The notes: a model not told the origin generated them from the letters alone. A DNA stretch of 64,000 bases from Candidatus Enterococcus huntleyi (GCF_009933175.1 NZ_MAEJ01000009.1:1-64000); one strand, 5' to 3'; positions 1 to 9,252 are shown, counted from the first letter of the stretch. Translations and numbers: made by a program.

Positions 1-135
1 CTATTGACGGGGTGCACACCAATTCTTGTCATTTGCCACTCTTCTAAAAATCTCGAAAACTGTGCGAATAGACACTAGTGGGAAAAAATCCCAAAATCTC
101 TAATTATCAACACATTATGAAAAATTAAAAAAAGC
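1..135. other. Unassigned left edge
   Basis: No start codon with a ribosome binding site and no open frame that can be assigned were found on either strand here. A short inverted repeat (GGGA..TCCC) lies near 79-93. The stretch may be the tail of something that lies outside the window. Confidence 0.3.
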
Positions 136-722
136 GATTTGTTATTGCCAGTCCTGCTTACCAAGTTTCACAGTAGCAGGATGGTAGGCGTTGAGCTATC
201 ATGTGAACTGGAACAGTTCACTTCATTTGAAAGCTCTTAGCTGCCAGTCCTGCTTACCAAGTTTTACAGTAGCAGGATGGTAGGCGTTGAGCAATCTTGT
301 AAACTGGAACAGTTTGCTTCATTTAAAAGCTCCTAGCTGCCAGTTCCACTTATATAAGTACACTAGTGGGATGGTAGGCGTTGAGCGATCATGTGAACTG
401 GAACAGTTCACTTCATTTGAAAGCTCTTAGCTGTCAGTCCTGCTTACCAAGTTTCACAGTAGCAGGATGGCAGGCGTAGAGTAATCTCGTAAACTGAAAC
501 AGTTTGCTTCGTTTAAAAGCTCTTAGCTGCCAGTCCTGATTACCAAGTTTCACAGTAGCAGGATGGTAGGCGTTGAGCAATCTTGTAAACTGGGACAGTT
601 TGTTTCATTTAAAAGCTCCTAGCTGCCAGTCCCACTTTTATAAGTACACTAGTGGGATGGTAGGCGTTGAGCAATTTTGTGAACTGTTCCAGTTCACAAG
701 ATCGCTTTTTAGCACGCACAAT
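136..722 (+). repeat. Six-unit tandem array of two-hairpin repeats (EFAR-like)
   Basis: Units begin at 146, 242, 338, 432, 528 and 624, with spacing of 96, 96, 94, 96 and 96 bp. Each unit has two palindromes. The first opens with TGCCAG and pairs TCCTGCT with AGCAGGA; in units 3 and 6 this stem is replaced by a CCACT/AGTGG type stem, so both arms changed together. The second pairs GTGAACTG with CAGTTCAC (or GTAAACTG with CAGTTTGC) around a three-base loop, nested inside GAGC/GCTC. The left flank GATTTGTTATTGCCAG recurs at 4731. The architecture (two independent stem-loops, variable unit number) matches the published description of EFAR elements of E. faecalis; identity with that family is inferred. 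The array abuts the typA terminator. Confidence 0.85.
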
Positions 723-742
723 AGTTATACTTTCTTTAATAT

Positions 743-776
743 AAAAAAAGAGAGCAGGATTTCCCCTACTCTCCAT
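743..776 (-). terminator. Rho-independent terminator of typA
   Basis: On the minus strand GAGAGTAGG pairs with CCTGCTCTC (one G-U pair) and is followed by a run of seven T. It lies 34 bp after the typA stop codon. Confidence 0.85.
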
Positions 777-809
777 TCTTGATTCTATACTAAACAGTAT
801 TAGCTGATT

Positions 810-2648
810 TTATTCAACTACTTTTTTCTTTTTAGAAGATTTTTCACGTTCACTCTTATTCAGAATTTGTTTACGTAAACGGATGCTTTCTGGTGTTACT
901 TCACAATATTCATCATCATTCAAGAATTCTAATGATTCTTCTAAAGTTAATTTTTTCGGTTTTTTAATTACTGACGTTTGGTCTTTATTAGCAGAACGCA
1001 CGTTAGTCATTTGTTTAGCTTTAGTAATATTAACGGTTAAATCGTTGTCACGATTGTTTTCACCGATAATCATACCTTCGTAAACATCAGTTGTTGGTTC
1101 TACAAAGACTGTTCCACGTTCTTCAATACTCATGATTGAGTAAGTAGTCGCTTTACCAGTATCGATTGATACCAACGCACCTTGATGACGTCCGCCGATT
1201 TGACCTTTAATCATTGGTAGATATTGATCAAATGTGTGGTGCATAATGCCGTAACCACGAGTCATAGATAAGAATTCAGTTGTATAACCGATTAATCCAC
1301 GAGCAGGTGCTAAGAAAATCAAACGAATTTGACCATTTCCTGTATGGATCATATCTTGCATTTCACCTTTACGTAGGCTTAATGACTCGATTACACTACC
1401 CATATATTCTTCAGGTGTGTCAATTTGAACACGTTCAAACGGTTCACATTTAACGCCTTCGATCATACGTTCAATTACTTCAGGACGTGATACTTGTAAT
1501 TCAAAGCCTTCACGACGCATGTTTTCAATCAGGATAGATAAATGAAGTTCCCCACGACCAGAAACAGTCCAAGCATCAGGTGAATCTGTTGGTTCGATAT
1601 TAAGAGAAACGTCTGTTTGCAATTCTGCCATTAAACGTTCTTCGATTTTACGAGCTGTAACAAATTTTCCTTCGCGACCAGCAAATGGTGAATTATTTAC
1701 TAAGAAAGTCATTTGTAAAGTAGGTTCGTCAATATGCAGAATTGGTAATGCATCTTGGTGGTCAAACGGTGTAACTGTTTCCCCAACGAAGATATCTTCC
1801 ATACCAGATACGGCAATCAAATCACCAGCTTTAGCTTCTTGGATTTCTAAACGTTTTAAACCAAAGAAACCGAACAATTTAGTGACACGGAATTTTTTAA
1901 CTGTGCCATCTAATTTCATTAGTGCAACGTTATCGCCAACTTTAACAGATCCTCTAAAGATCCGGCCAATTCCGATACGTCCAACGTAATCATTGTAATC
2001 AAGTAAAGAGACTTGGAATTGCAAAGGCTCGTCACTGTTATCAACAGGCGCTGGAATGTGTTCAAGAATTGTATCAAAGACAGGTGCCATACTTGCTTGT
2101 TGGTCATCTGGATTATCAGATAAACTTGATGTTCCATTCAAAGCTGAAGCATAGATAACTGGGAAATCTAATTGATCGTCATCTGCTCCTAATTCGATGA
2201 ATAATTCTAAAACTTCATCAACTACGTGTTCTGGACGTGCTGATGGTTTGTCAATTTTATTTACAACAACAATCGGTGTAAGATGTTGTTCTAAGGCTTT
2301 TTTCAATACAAAACGTGTTTGTGGCATTGTTCCTTCGTAAGCATCTACGACTAAAAGAACCCCATCAACCATTTTCATGATACGTTCAACTTCACCACCG
2401 AAGTCCGCGTGTCCTGGTGTATCCATGATATTAATACGGGTTGTTTTATAATCAACCGCAGTATTTTTGGCTAAGATCGTAATTCCACGTTCTTTTTCGA
2501 TTGCATTTGAGTCCATTGCACGTTCTTGTAATTGTGTATGACCATCTAATGTATCAGACTGTTTTAATAATTCATCTACCAAGGTTGTTTTTCCATGATC
2601 GACGTGGGCAATAATTGCTACGTTACGGATATCATCTCTATATTTCAA
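810..2648 (-). CDS. typA: Translational GTPase TypA/BipA
   Basis: TypA/BipA is a ribosome-associated GTPase of the EF-G/LepA group, involved in 50S assembly and stress or cold growth. The 612 residues are the usual length. Visible motifs are the P-loop AHVDHGKT (14-21), the switch region ERGITI (53-58), DTPGH (76-80), NKID (130-133) and a SAL motif near 168-170, followed by the EF-G-like domains and the TypA C-terminal domain. The start is TTG, preceded by AAGGAG ten bases upstream; no in-frame ATG precedes the conserved KYRDDIRN start. It is a single-gene unit, with a promoter upstream and a terminator downstream that borders the repeat array. Confidence 0.97.
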   Translation of the reverse strand: MKYRDDIRNVAIIAHVDHGKTTLVDELLKQSDTLDGHTQLQERAMDSNAIEKERGITILAKNTAVDYKTTRINIMDTPGHADFGGEVERIMKMVDGVLLVVDAYEGTMPQTRFVLKKALEQHLTPIVVVNKIDKPSARPEHVVDEVLELFIELGADDDQLDFPVIYASALNGTSSLSDNPDDQQASMAPVFDTILEHIPAPVDNSDEPLQFQVSLLDYNDYVGRIGIGRIFRGSVKVGDNVALMKLDGTVKKFRVTKLFGFFGLKRLEIQEAKAGDLIAVSGMEDIFVGETVTPFDHQDALPILHIDEPTLQMTFLVNNSPFAGREGKFVTARKIEERLMAELQTDVSLNIEPTDSPDAWTVSGRGELHLSILIENMRREGFELQVSRPEVIERMIEGVKCEPFERVQIDTPEEYMGSVIESLSLRKGEMQDMIHTGNGQIRLIFLAPARGLIGYTTEFLSMTRGYGIMHHTFDQYLPMIKGQIGGRHQGALVSIDTGKATTYSIMSIEERGTVFVEPTTDVYEGMIIGENNRDNDLTVNITKAKQMTNVRSANKDQTSVIKKPKKLTLEESLEFLNDDEYCEVTPESIRLRKQILNKSEREKSSKKKKVVE

Positions 2649-2705
2649 TGTAAATTAACTCCTTTTTTCTTCCCGAATGTGACAAGGCATTTGACTCGAC
2701 TGTTT

Positions 2706-2714
2706 ATTATAACA
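2706..2714 (-). promoter_or_regulatory. Putative typA promoter, extended -10
   Basis: A TATAAT hexamer preceded by TGT (extended -10 form) lies about 57 bp upstream of the typA start. No good -35 hexamer is visible at the standard distance. Confidence 0.5.
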
Positions 2715-2832
2715 AAATTCTTTCATGAAATATAGTAAAAAGTTTTCAAAATTGCAGAAAATCTTAAATTTAGCAATATTTTTGTGAAAAAAGAGCTATT
2801 TTTTTGATTAACCAAAGAATTTTCTCATCAAA

Positions 2833-3600
2833 TTATAGCATTCCTATCATTTGACTGTAGGCTTTTGGTGTACCCGCCACGAAATGTTCTCTTCCATTGA
2901 ACGATAACGATTGTCCGTCTATACGACTATAGCGAAAATCAAAAGCATCTAAAATCGCACAACCAGCCGCATAATCCCATGGACTCAAATTTGTTAGATA
3001 AGCAACTCTTGCCCCTTTTATAACAGCAATCAACTCAATCCCAGCGCAACCACTCATACGCACACCCATGCTCCGTTTGCCGATTGCTTGGGCTTGATAA
3101 TGATTATGCAGATACATATGGGCATTCATGCCAATCAGCCCCTCTGTCAAAGCCTTGTCTTCAGGCCGCTCAAGCTGTTTCTCATTACAAAAGACGCCAT
3201 ATCCACGTCCTCCCCAGTATAATTCATCTTGCATGACATTATAGATGAAGCCTAATTTAGAACGCCCTTCTTCATACAATCCAACCATAATACAAAAGTT
3301 TTCTTTTTCTAAAACAAAGTTTAAAGTTCCATCAATAGGGTCAATTACAAAAACTTCTCCACTCATGGATGTTAGTTCATTATAGCCATTTTCTTCAGCT
3401 AAAATTTTAGCTTCTGGATAATTCTGGTGGACTTTATCGATTAAAAAATTCTGGATTTCGCGATCCATATTGGTAACTAGATCCGTCCGACTACTCTTTT
3501 CGTCAATTGAAAGCTCTGCACTTAGACTAGATTTAATTTTATCGCCAGCCTGATAGAGCCACTGTTTAATTTCTTGGATTTGTTGGTCCATTAAGCTCAC
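2833..3600 (-). CDS. suhB: Inositol monophosphatase family protein
   Basis: Metal-dependent phosphatase of the inositol monophosphatase / fructose-1,6-bisphosphatase superfamily (SuhB-like). It has 255 residues with all three metal-site motifs: AEENG (68-72), IDPIDGTLNF (86-95; D87 and D90 are metal ligands) and WDYAAG (208-213; D209). The true substrate in Bacillota is uncertain (inositol phosphate, NADP or other sugar phosphates). The GTG start at 3600 overlaps the stop of the UPF0223 gene by 2 bases; an ATG at 3591 preceded by AAGGGTGA is an equally good start. It is translationally coupled to the upstream gene. The same UPF0223-suhB pairing is common in Gram-positives, from knowledge of the families. 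Confidence 0.9.
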   Translation of the reverse strand: MSLMDQQIQEIKQWLYQAGDKIKSSLSAELSIDEKSSRTDLVTNMDREIQNFLIDKVHQNYPEAKILAEENGYNELTSMSGEVFVIDPIDGTLNFVLEKENFCIMVGLYEEGRSKLGFIYNVMQDELYWGGRGYGVFCNEKQLERPEDKALTEGLIGMNAHMYLHNHYQAQAIGKRSMGVRMSGCAGIELIAVIKGARVAYLTNLSPWDYAAGCAILDAFDFRYSRIDGQSLSFNGREHFVAGTPKAYSQMIGML

Positions 3601-3872
3601 CCTTTCATCTTTAAGCGTCCAGATTTTAAATTTTTGGCCTCTTGAACTGTTCGGTACAACGAATAGCCAGAAACTTTTTCAAACTCTTTACCTAAGCGTT
3701 TCTCTTCTCCGATACTCTTCACCACTTCTTTAAATCGCTTATAAGTTTGCATGAATGCTTCAACTGAAATTCCTTGCTCATTAGCCGCCTCTAAATCCGA
3801 CCACATATTCATCACAACCACCATTTCATCTGTGGTCCAATCTAAGTCTATTGGGTACTGATAATCTGACAT
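3597..3872 (-). CDS. UPF0223 family protein
   Basis: Small acidic/helical protein of 91 residues, beginning MSDYQYPIDLDWTTDEMV, which matches the UPF0223 (YktA) family in start motif and length; its function is not established. An open frame extends upstream to 3974, but ATG at 3870-3872 is chosen because GAGGAG (3881-3886 on the plus strand as CTCCTC) sits eight bases before it and because family members begin at this point. It is the first gene of a two-gene unit with the inositol-phosphatase gene; the stop codon overlaps that gene's GTG start. Confidence 0.85.
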   Translation of the reverse strand: MSDYQYPIDLDWTTDEMVVVMNMWSDLEAANEQGISVEAFMQTYKRFKEVVKSIGEEKRLGKEFEKVSGYSLYRTVQEAKNLKSGRLKMKG

Positions 3873-4245
3873 TTTTAATGCTCCTCTTCTAGCTATTTCT
3901 TCCTTCTCATTGTAACATATTGGAAGCCAGCTGTTTCTATCAAATAACTTAACCATGTTGTTAGAGAAATTCACTAAATAAGTTGAGCGAGTATTTTAAA
4001 TGGTAGAAAATTAGCGCATTAAGTCGCGGAGGTAAAATAAATAAAAAATGTCTCGAGAGTACCTCAGATTTCACTCGTCAATCAGCCAATCATTTAGGCT
4101 ACTAACTGAATGAATAATCTCTAATAAGCTAGGCAAACCTATTAATCATTATTATCACCGTTGTCTGTTTTTGGAAACCTTAATCCGTTATTTAAAATAA
4201 GAAAAATAGCGATAAAGGACTGTAAATCACCTACTTTTTAAAGAC

Positions 4246-4381
4246 TTGTGGCTAGTTGCGTATCATTTCGGGGAAATATCGAGGTAAAAATGCTAGTTTA
4301 GAGGGCAAAACTCACTAGGTAAAGGTTTTCTGATTTTTTGGACTTTGCTAAATTATGGAAAAACACCGCAACTAGCCACAA
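4246..4381. repeat. 136 bp terminal-inverted-repeat element, copy 1
   Basis: Bounded by a perfect 15 bp inverted repeat, TTGTGGCTAGTTGCG at 4246-4260 and its complement at 4367-4381. The interior is AT-rich and has no ORF. The left interior (GAAATATCGA, AAAATGCTA) is shared with a second copy at 4536. No clear target-site duplication is seen. It looks like a MITE or a large intergenic palindrome. Confidence 0.75.
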
Positions 4382-4535
4382 CTTTGAAAAAACGCGAAAA
4401 ACCGCAATTTCCAGCAAAACGTGAATTTAACTCAGATGTTTTTTATAAAGATCGTCCGTAGAATCCTGAGTTTGCAACGTTTATAGCTCTTATAATTTCC
4501 AACCCTATCATCTAATAGGTAGTAAACCAGCAAAC

Positions 4536-4671
4536 TTGTGGCTAGTTGCGCACCTTTCAGGGAAAATATCGACGTGAAAATGCTACTTTTAAAAGAAAAA
4601 TCCATTGTTCAGTGGCTTTTTGCTAATTACAGATCTTTTAAAAAACGCGAAAACAGCGCAACTAGCCACAA
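4536..4671. repeat. 136 bp terminal-inverted-repeat element, copy 2
   Basis: Exactly the same length as the copy at 4246, with the same 15 bp terminal inverted repeat (extended to 16 bp here). Internal sequence is diverged except for the left third. Both copies are followed by CTTTGAAAAAA. Confidence 0.75.
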
Positions 4672-4730
4672 CTTTGAAAAAAGCAGAAACTATCAAGCAA
4701 ACGACTCTATGTAAAATAAATAGAATAATT

Positions 4731-5116
4731 GATTTGTTATTGCCAGTTGCCAGTTCTGCTAACCAAGTTTCGCAGTAGCAGAATGGTATGCGTAGGGCAA
4801 TTCCGAAAAATGGTACATTTTTCCACCGCTCTGCGCCCTTAGCGCCAGACTCGTTTATACAGAAGATATAGTTGCAAGCTCTATTAGTATCTGCAATTCT
4901 AATATAAGTCCATTAATCGAATGGCATTCGTAGAGCAATCTTGTGAATTGGAACAATTCACCTCATTTAGATGCTCTTAGCTGCTCAACACTATAGTTGG
5001 AAATCCATCTAGCAAGAATGGTATTCGTAGGACAATAAAAGAAAATGGAACATTTTCATTCCTTATCCGTCCCTAGCTGCCAAACTCGTTCACACAGGAA
5101 TATTTAGTTCCCCAAT
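4731..5116 (+). repeat. Mosaic two-hairpin repeat block
   Basis: Begins with the same GATTTGTTATTGCCAG as the array at 136. Its first module pairs TTCTGCT with AGCAGAA. The second-hairpin stem differs from module to module: AAAAATG/CATTTTT near 4807, GTGAATTG/CAATTCAC near 4945, and GAAAATG/CATTTTC near 5040, always around a three-base loop. A further module (GCCAGACTCGT ... CTATTAGTA) follows, of the type also present near 17880-18090. The rest of the gene-free stretch 3975-5347 holds the two 136 bp elements and otherwise nothing recognised. Confidence 0.75.
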
Positions 5117-5347
5117 CAGTATACTTAGCTATTCATACTATCCATATCTAAAAAAACAACTTCACCTTATACCATTTCTGCTCTATCTCATCTAAAACCA
5201 GGTAACTAAAATAGACAACCTACTGTACAAATAAATTCAGCAGGTTGCTTATCCTTAACTACTCAAGGAATAGTTTACTTGTGATTTTTCCGTGCTCAGT
5301 TGATAAATCGACTTTTTCGCTCAGATATTAGCTCCTATTATCTCTTA

Positions 5348-7618
5348 TCAATAGAGATATTTATTCTCTTCCTGAACACTCCTTCTCAAGCATTCTGCCG
5401 TGATTGTTTGGGCATTTTCAAACATGTCATAAGGTACCCCTTCAAAAACTAGATGACCACCAAATTTACCGCCATCTGGTCCTATGTCAATAATCCAATC
5501 CGCTTGTTTAACTACCTCTAAATTATGCTCAATCACAATAATTGAATTTCCATTATCGACTAGTTTGTTCAATAGCTTCATTAGTTTACGTACATCTGAT
5601 AAATGCAGACCCGTTGTCGGTTCATCTAAAATAATTACGCTATTTTTCTGCTTAATTTTTTGAGCTAACTTTACTCTTTGACGCTCACCACCAGATAATG
5701 TACTTAATGGTTGCCCTAGAGAAAGATAGTTTAGTCCAACCTCTTTCAGTGTCTCTAACTTGCTAATTATTTTTTGATTCTCAAAAAAGTGTAGAGCCTC
5801 ATCCACAGTTAGATTCAATACATCTACAATACTGTGTCCTTTTACTTGATGCTTGATCGCTTCGCTGCTATAACGAGAGCCTTTACAAGTTTCACAAGTA
5901 GTGATTACTGGATCCATAAAAACAAGTTCGGTCACTATCACACCTTTTCCACCACAGATTTCACAGGCACCTTTAGAATTAAAACTGAATAAGGCAGGAT
6001 CCTGTTTTGTTTCATCAGCAAATAGTTTACGTATCGGATCAAAAAAATTCAGAAATGTTGCTGCTGTAGATCGACTTGATGCTGTTATTGGCTTCTGATC
6101 AATTCTACTTATTTTATCTTGATTTGCATTGTATAGACAATCCGTAATCAATGAGCTTTTCCCAGAGCCAGCTACACCAGTAACAGCGACCAAAATCCCT
6201 AGTGGGATATTGACACTTAAGTGTTTCAAATTATGCGTCGCTGCATCAACTATTGGAAGCACCCCGTTTGCTTTCCTAACATTTTTTTTAATCCCCACAA
6301 CTTGCTTCATAAAATCACCAGTAAGCGTTCCTGATTCGAGTAGTGCTTCATAACTTCCCTGAAAAACTATTTGACCGCCAAATCGTCCTGCTTTTGGACC
6401 CACATCAATAATTTCATCAGCGATTGAGATCACATCTTTATCGTGCTCTATGACAAGTATCGTGTTGCCTTTGTCTCTAAGCTCCAGTAGTAGCTTATTA
6501 ATCTTACTGACATCTCGCGGATGCATACCTGTACTCGGTTCATCAAATATATAGGTCATATCCGTTAATGTACTACCTAAATGCTTCACTAGTTTCACTC
6601 TTTGCGCCTCTCCACCTGATAACGTTGAGGTCTGTCGATTTAAACTAATGTAAGGCAACCCAATGTCAATCAACTTTTGCAACTGGCCAGATAAGTCACT
6701 AATTAAGGAAGAAACATTATTATTTTTAATAGAAGAAATCACTTCATGGAGTTCTGAGATTTCCATGCTCGCCATATCAGCTATCGAGTAATCTAAAATT
6801 TTAGAAGCTATTGCTGCCTCGTTTAAACGCATGCCTTTACATGCGGGGCATTCTACAGTTGAAAGAATTTTTTTGCTTTTTTCTTGTGTGCTTTTACTTA
6901 ATTGTGATACGTCTCTATTAAGATAGGACTTTGAAAATTTATTATATAAACCTTCAACCTTAGGATGTTTCCTGTCCCCTACTTTTTCAGTTGATCCATA
7001 AAGTAATAAATTATATTCTTCATTCGTGTATTGATCAATCCTCTTATTGTTATCAAACAGACCTGATTCCACATATACTTTCCAGTACCATGAACCAATA
7101 GCATACGATGAGTCTAAAATTGCCCCCTCATTTAAAGACTTCCTTTTATCTAACAATAAGTCCATATCTATATCTGTGATGTTTCCAAGACCAGAGCAGG
7201 TACGACACATTCCTTTAGGATCATTAAATGAGAAGCACGATGCACTTTCTAATAAAGGAAAGCCAATCCGAGCGTACAATAATCTTAAACTCGTATACAG
7301 GTCACTAATTGTACCTACCGTTGAACGAACATTTCCCCCTAAAGAAGTTTGATCTATAATTACAACCGGTGTTAAGTTGTCAATCGCATCTACTTTAGGT
7401 CGTGCTTTTTGAGGAAGCTTAGCTCTAATAAATGTCGGATAGGTTTCATTCATTTGCCTTTGCGCCTCTGTTCCAATCGCATCAAAAACAAGCGTCGACT
7501 TACCCGACCCCGAAACACCTGTAAAGACTGTTAATTTTCTCTTCTCAACAGTCAAAGAAACGTTTTGAATATTATGCTCTGACAGATTTTTAATTTCAAT
7601 TTTCTCTTTCAATCCCAC
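5348..7618 (-). CDS. UvrA-like ABC ATPase (UvrA2/DrrC type)
   Basis: A protein of about 756 residues built like the UvrA damage-recognition ATPase but shorter than UvrA (about 940), consistent with loss of the UvrB-binding part, as in UvrA2/DrrC proteins linked to tolerance of DNA-binding drugs. Counting from an upstream in-frame ATG at 7645, the first Walker A is GVSGSGKS (43-50); then come CRTC and CPAC cysteine pairs, LSGGEAQRVKL, DEPSTGMHP, a second Walker A GVAGSGKSS, a CEIC/CETC zinc motif, LSGGERQRVKL and DEPTTGLH. The ATG at 7645 lies only about 11 bases from the predicted transcription start and has no ribosome binding site; GTG at 7618, six bases after AAGAGG, is preferred. Regulator gene and MerR-type promoter lie immediately upstream. 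Drug specificity is unknown. Confidence 0.85.
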   Translation of the reverse strand: MGLKEKIEIKNLSEHNIQNVSLTVEKRKLTVFTGVSGSGKSTLVFDAIGTEAQRQMNETYPTFIRAKLPQKARPKVDAIDNLTPVVIIDQTSLGGNVRSTVGTISDLYTSLRLLYARIGFPLLESASCFSFNDPKGMCRTCSGLGNITDIDMDLLLDKRKSLNEGAILDSSYAIGSWYWKVYVESGLFDNNKRIDQYTNEEYNLLLYGSTEKVGDRKHPKVEGLYNKFSKSYLNRDVSQLSKSTQEKSKKILSTVECPACKGMRLNEAAIASKILDYSIADMASMEISELHEVISSIKNNNVSSLISDLSGQLQKLIDIGLPYISLNRQTSTLSGGEAQRVKLVKHLGSTLTDMTYIFDEPSTGMHPRDVSKINKLLLELRDKGNTILVIEHDKDVISIADEIIDVGPKAGRFGGQIVFQGSYEALLESGTLTGDFMKQVVGIKKNVRKANGVLPIVDAATHNLKHLSVNIPLGILVAVTGVAGSGKSSLITDCLYNANQDKISRIDQKPITASSRSTAATFLNFFDPIRKLFADETKQDPALFSFNSKGACEICGGKGVIVTELVFMDPVITTCETCKGSRYSSEAIKHQVKGHSIVDVLNLTVDEALHFFENQKIISKLETLKEVGLNYLSLGQPLSTLSGGERQRVKLAQKIKQKNSVIILDEPTTGLHLSDVRKLMKLLNKLVDNGNSIIVIEHNLEVVKQADWIIDIGPDGGKFGGHLVFEGVPYDMFENAQTITAECLRRSVQEENKYLY

Positions 7619-7662
7619 ACCCATCCTCTTCAAAATAGTCACCATCTACATGGTCAGTTTCT

Positions 7663-7693
7663 ATTTTAAGGTGTGACATTATGTCAAGGTCAA
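7663..7693 (-). promoter_or_regulatory. MerR-type promoter/operator of the UvrA-like gene
   Basis: -35 TTGACC (7688-7693) and -10 TAAAAT (7663-7668) are separated by 19 bp instead of 17. The spacer contains the dyad TGACAT-A-ATGTCA (7674-7686). An over-long spacer with a central dyad is the hallmark of MerR-family activated promoters. The -35 overlaps the stop codon of the regulator gene. Confidence 0.8.
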
Positions 7694-8502
7694 GCAGTAA
7701 TCTCAAACTGCAACTCTACCACATAATTATCTGTATTCGTTTCATTATGAGGACCTAATTCATAGACATGCCTGCTCTTCCCAGTCATGCTGTAGCGTTC
7801 ATTATTCTGTAACCAACGCAAAAAATCACAATATGCTTCCTCAATATTATCTAAACTGCCATAGACACTTTTACACGCAATCAGATTTGTGTTAGTCAGA
7901 TGTTTCATTTTGATAGTCTCTGTTGTAGGAATCAATTCTAGCGCATTTTTAGGTAAGACCTCGACACAAACCTCTATCTCTTTCTTATTCCGCTCAACAA
8001 TTGAAAAACGATTCGTATGATTGATTTCAATTTTATTTTCTTCGATAAAATTGTTTAACGTGAGCCACAATTCATCCTCATCCTGATAATTTCTAACCTT
8101 ATTTTTATAAGTGATAACTGACGTTGGTGCCAAGTTTTTTATTTTAAAAAAATGATTTTGTTCATTCTTTACAGCCTGCATATTTTCAATATAAATATCT
8201 GCTTTAGTTATCTCGTTCTCTCGGTCTTTAATTTCACGCTTCAAAAATTCTTGCTTATTTCTTATTTCAACAATTAATTCATTTTCTGGATAAGCCAGTA
8301 ATTGTTTTACTTCAGGAAAACTAAAACCTAAATTTCTTAAAAATGAAATTTTTTCTAATTTTAAAATATCATTATCTGAATAATATCTATAATTTGTTCG
8401 TTCATCTACTTCATAAGGAGTAAACAAGCCCAATTTTTCATAATAACGCAACATTCTTTTAGAGATTTTTGTCATTTTAGAGAGTTCACTAATTAAGTAC
8501 AT
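7690..8502 (-). CDS. MerR family transcriptional regulator with GyrI-like effector domain
   Basis: 270 residues: an N-terminal MerR winged helix (MYLISELSKMTKISKRMLRYYEKLGLF, YRYYSDNDI, FLRNLGFS motifs, about 1-75), a linker coiled coil (about 76-115) and a C-terminal effector-binding domain of the AraC_E_bind/GyrI type (about 120-270), the BmrR/BltR layout. It is expected to sense a small hydrophobic or cationic compound and untwist the promoter at 7663-7693, which drives the UvrA-like gene just downstream on the same strand. AGGAG lies ten bases before the ATG. The ligand cannot be read from sequence. Confidence 0.9.
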   Translation of the reverse strand: MYLISELSKMTKISKRMLRYYEKLGLFTPYEVDERTNYRYYSDNDILKLEKISFLRNLGFSFPEVKQLLAYPENELIVEIRNKQEFLKREIKDRENEITKADIYIENMQAVKNEQNHFFKIKNLAPTSVITYKNKVRNYQDEDELWLTLNNFIEENKIEINHTNRFSIVERNKKEIEVCVEVLPKNALELIPTTETIKMKHLTNTNLIACKSVYGSLDNIEEAYCDFLRWLQNNERYSMTGKSRHVYELGPHNETNTDNYVVELQFEITA

Positions 8503-8607
8503 CCACAGTCAGCTCCTTTTCTACACTAAACTATTCTACCAAGCACCATCCACTGATTAATTTACCTATACTTTACCACAAATAGTTCTATTCTATGTAG
8601 CTGATTC

Positions 8608-8650
8608 TGCCAGTTCTGCTAACCAAGTTTCCGGATGCGTAGAGCTATCC
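8608..8650 (+). repeat. Truncated two-hairpin repeat
   Basis: TGCCAGTTCTGCTAACCAAG matches the start of the module at 4747, but the right arm of the first hairpin (CAGTAGCAGAATGGTAT) is missing and the sequence jumps to CGGATGCGTAGAGC. It looks like an internal deletion that destroyed the stem. Confidence 0.6.
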
Positions 8651-9252
8651 TGAAAAGTTCATTACCTTTTAAAAGCAAAACACGGCCAAACTTACTCAGT
8701 AGAAAAACATTGATTTTCTACTTCATTTTACTCTGCAATCAGCAAATTAGTTAGAATGCTAAATTTTAATACAGCTCCTAATACTCTCAATATACTTACA
8801 CGTTGAATTCGATATGTACTCTTTATATTTTATTATGTTTCTAAACATTCCTACATCGGTAAAAACAGCGTCTCATGACGAAATCAGAATTGCTAGTAAC
8901 AAAAATGCTTAGTTTGTACATAAAATGCAATACAGATTTCTTATTATTAGACTCATAGACATGTCCGAAGAAGTTATCTATTAGCTGTTTTATATTAGTA
9001 AAAATAATAGCTAGCACATCTAGCAGTAGGGATTCCTGTAATTAAAAAATTCTGCAGTCCCTAGAGGGGAATCATGAATTACTGGCTGTTGCTCCTGTTT
9101 TTTACAGCTAGTTTGAACTGATTTAGCAATGAGATCAACGCACTTTGTTGAGCTGCTTGCGACCAGACTGCGAACTTTTTTGATGAAAGGAATCCCGGAT
9201 GCGACACATAGTTTCATACATAAAAAAAGCGGTACTATTCTTGAGCCCACAA
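8651..9252. other. Gene-free stretch
   Basis: No supported gene. A 76-codon minus-strand frame (9020-9250, GTG start, no ribosome binding site) has no recognisable features. An imperfect palindrome (GGATTCC ... GGGAATC) lies at about 9028-9072. It may be the remains of a decayed gene. Confidence 0.4.

Noticed and set aside
1-135. End of an insertion sequence
   Set aside because: A transposase tail was considered, but no frame or inverted repeat could be confirmed within the window.
136-722. CRISPR array
   Set aside because: Units are 94-96 bp and repeat along their whole length; there are no unique spacers between short repeats.
573-782. 69-codon plus-strand frame
   Set aside because: It lies in the hairpin repeat array and the typA terminator and has no ribosome binding site.
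4024-4112. 21-codon plus-strand ORF after GGAGG
   Set aside because: The distance from GGAGG to the ATG is about 15 bases, too long, and nothing else supports it.
9020-9250. 76-codon minus-strand frame with GTG start
   Set aside because: No ribosome binding site, odd composition and overlap with the pdh terminator region; at best a remnant.
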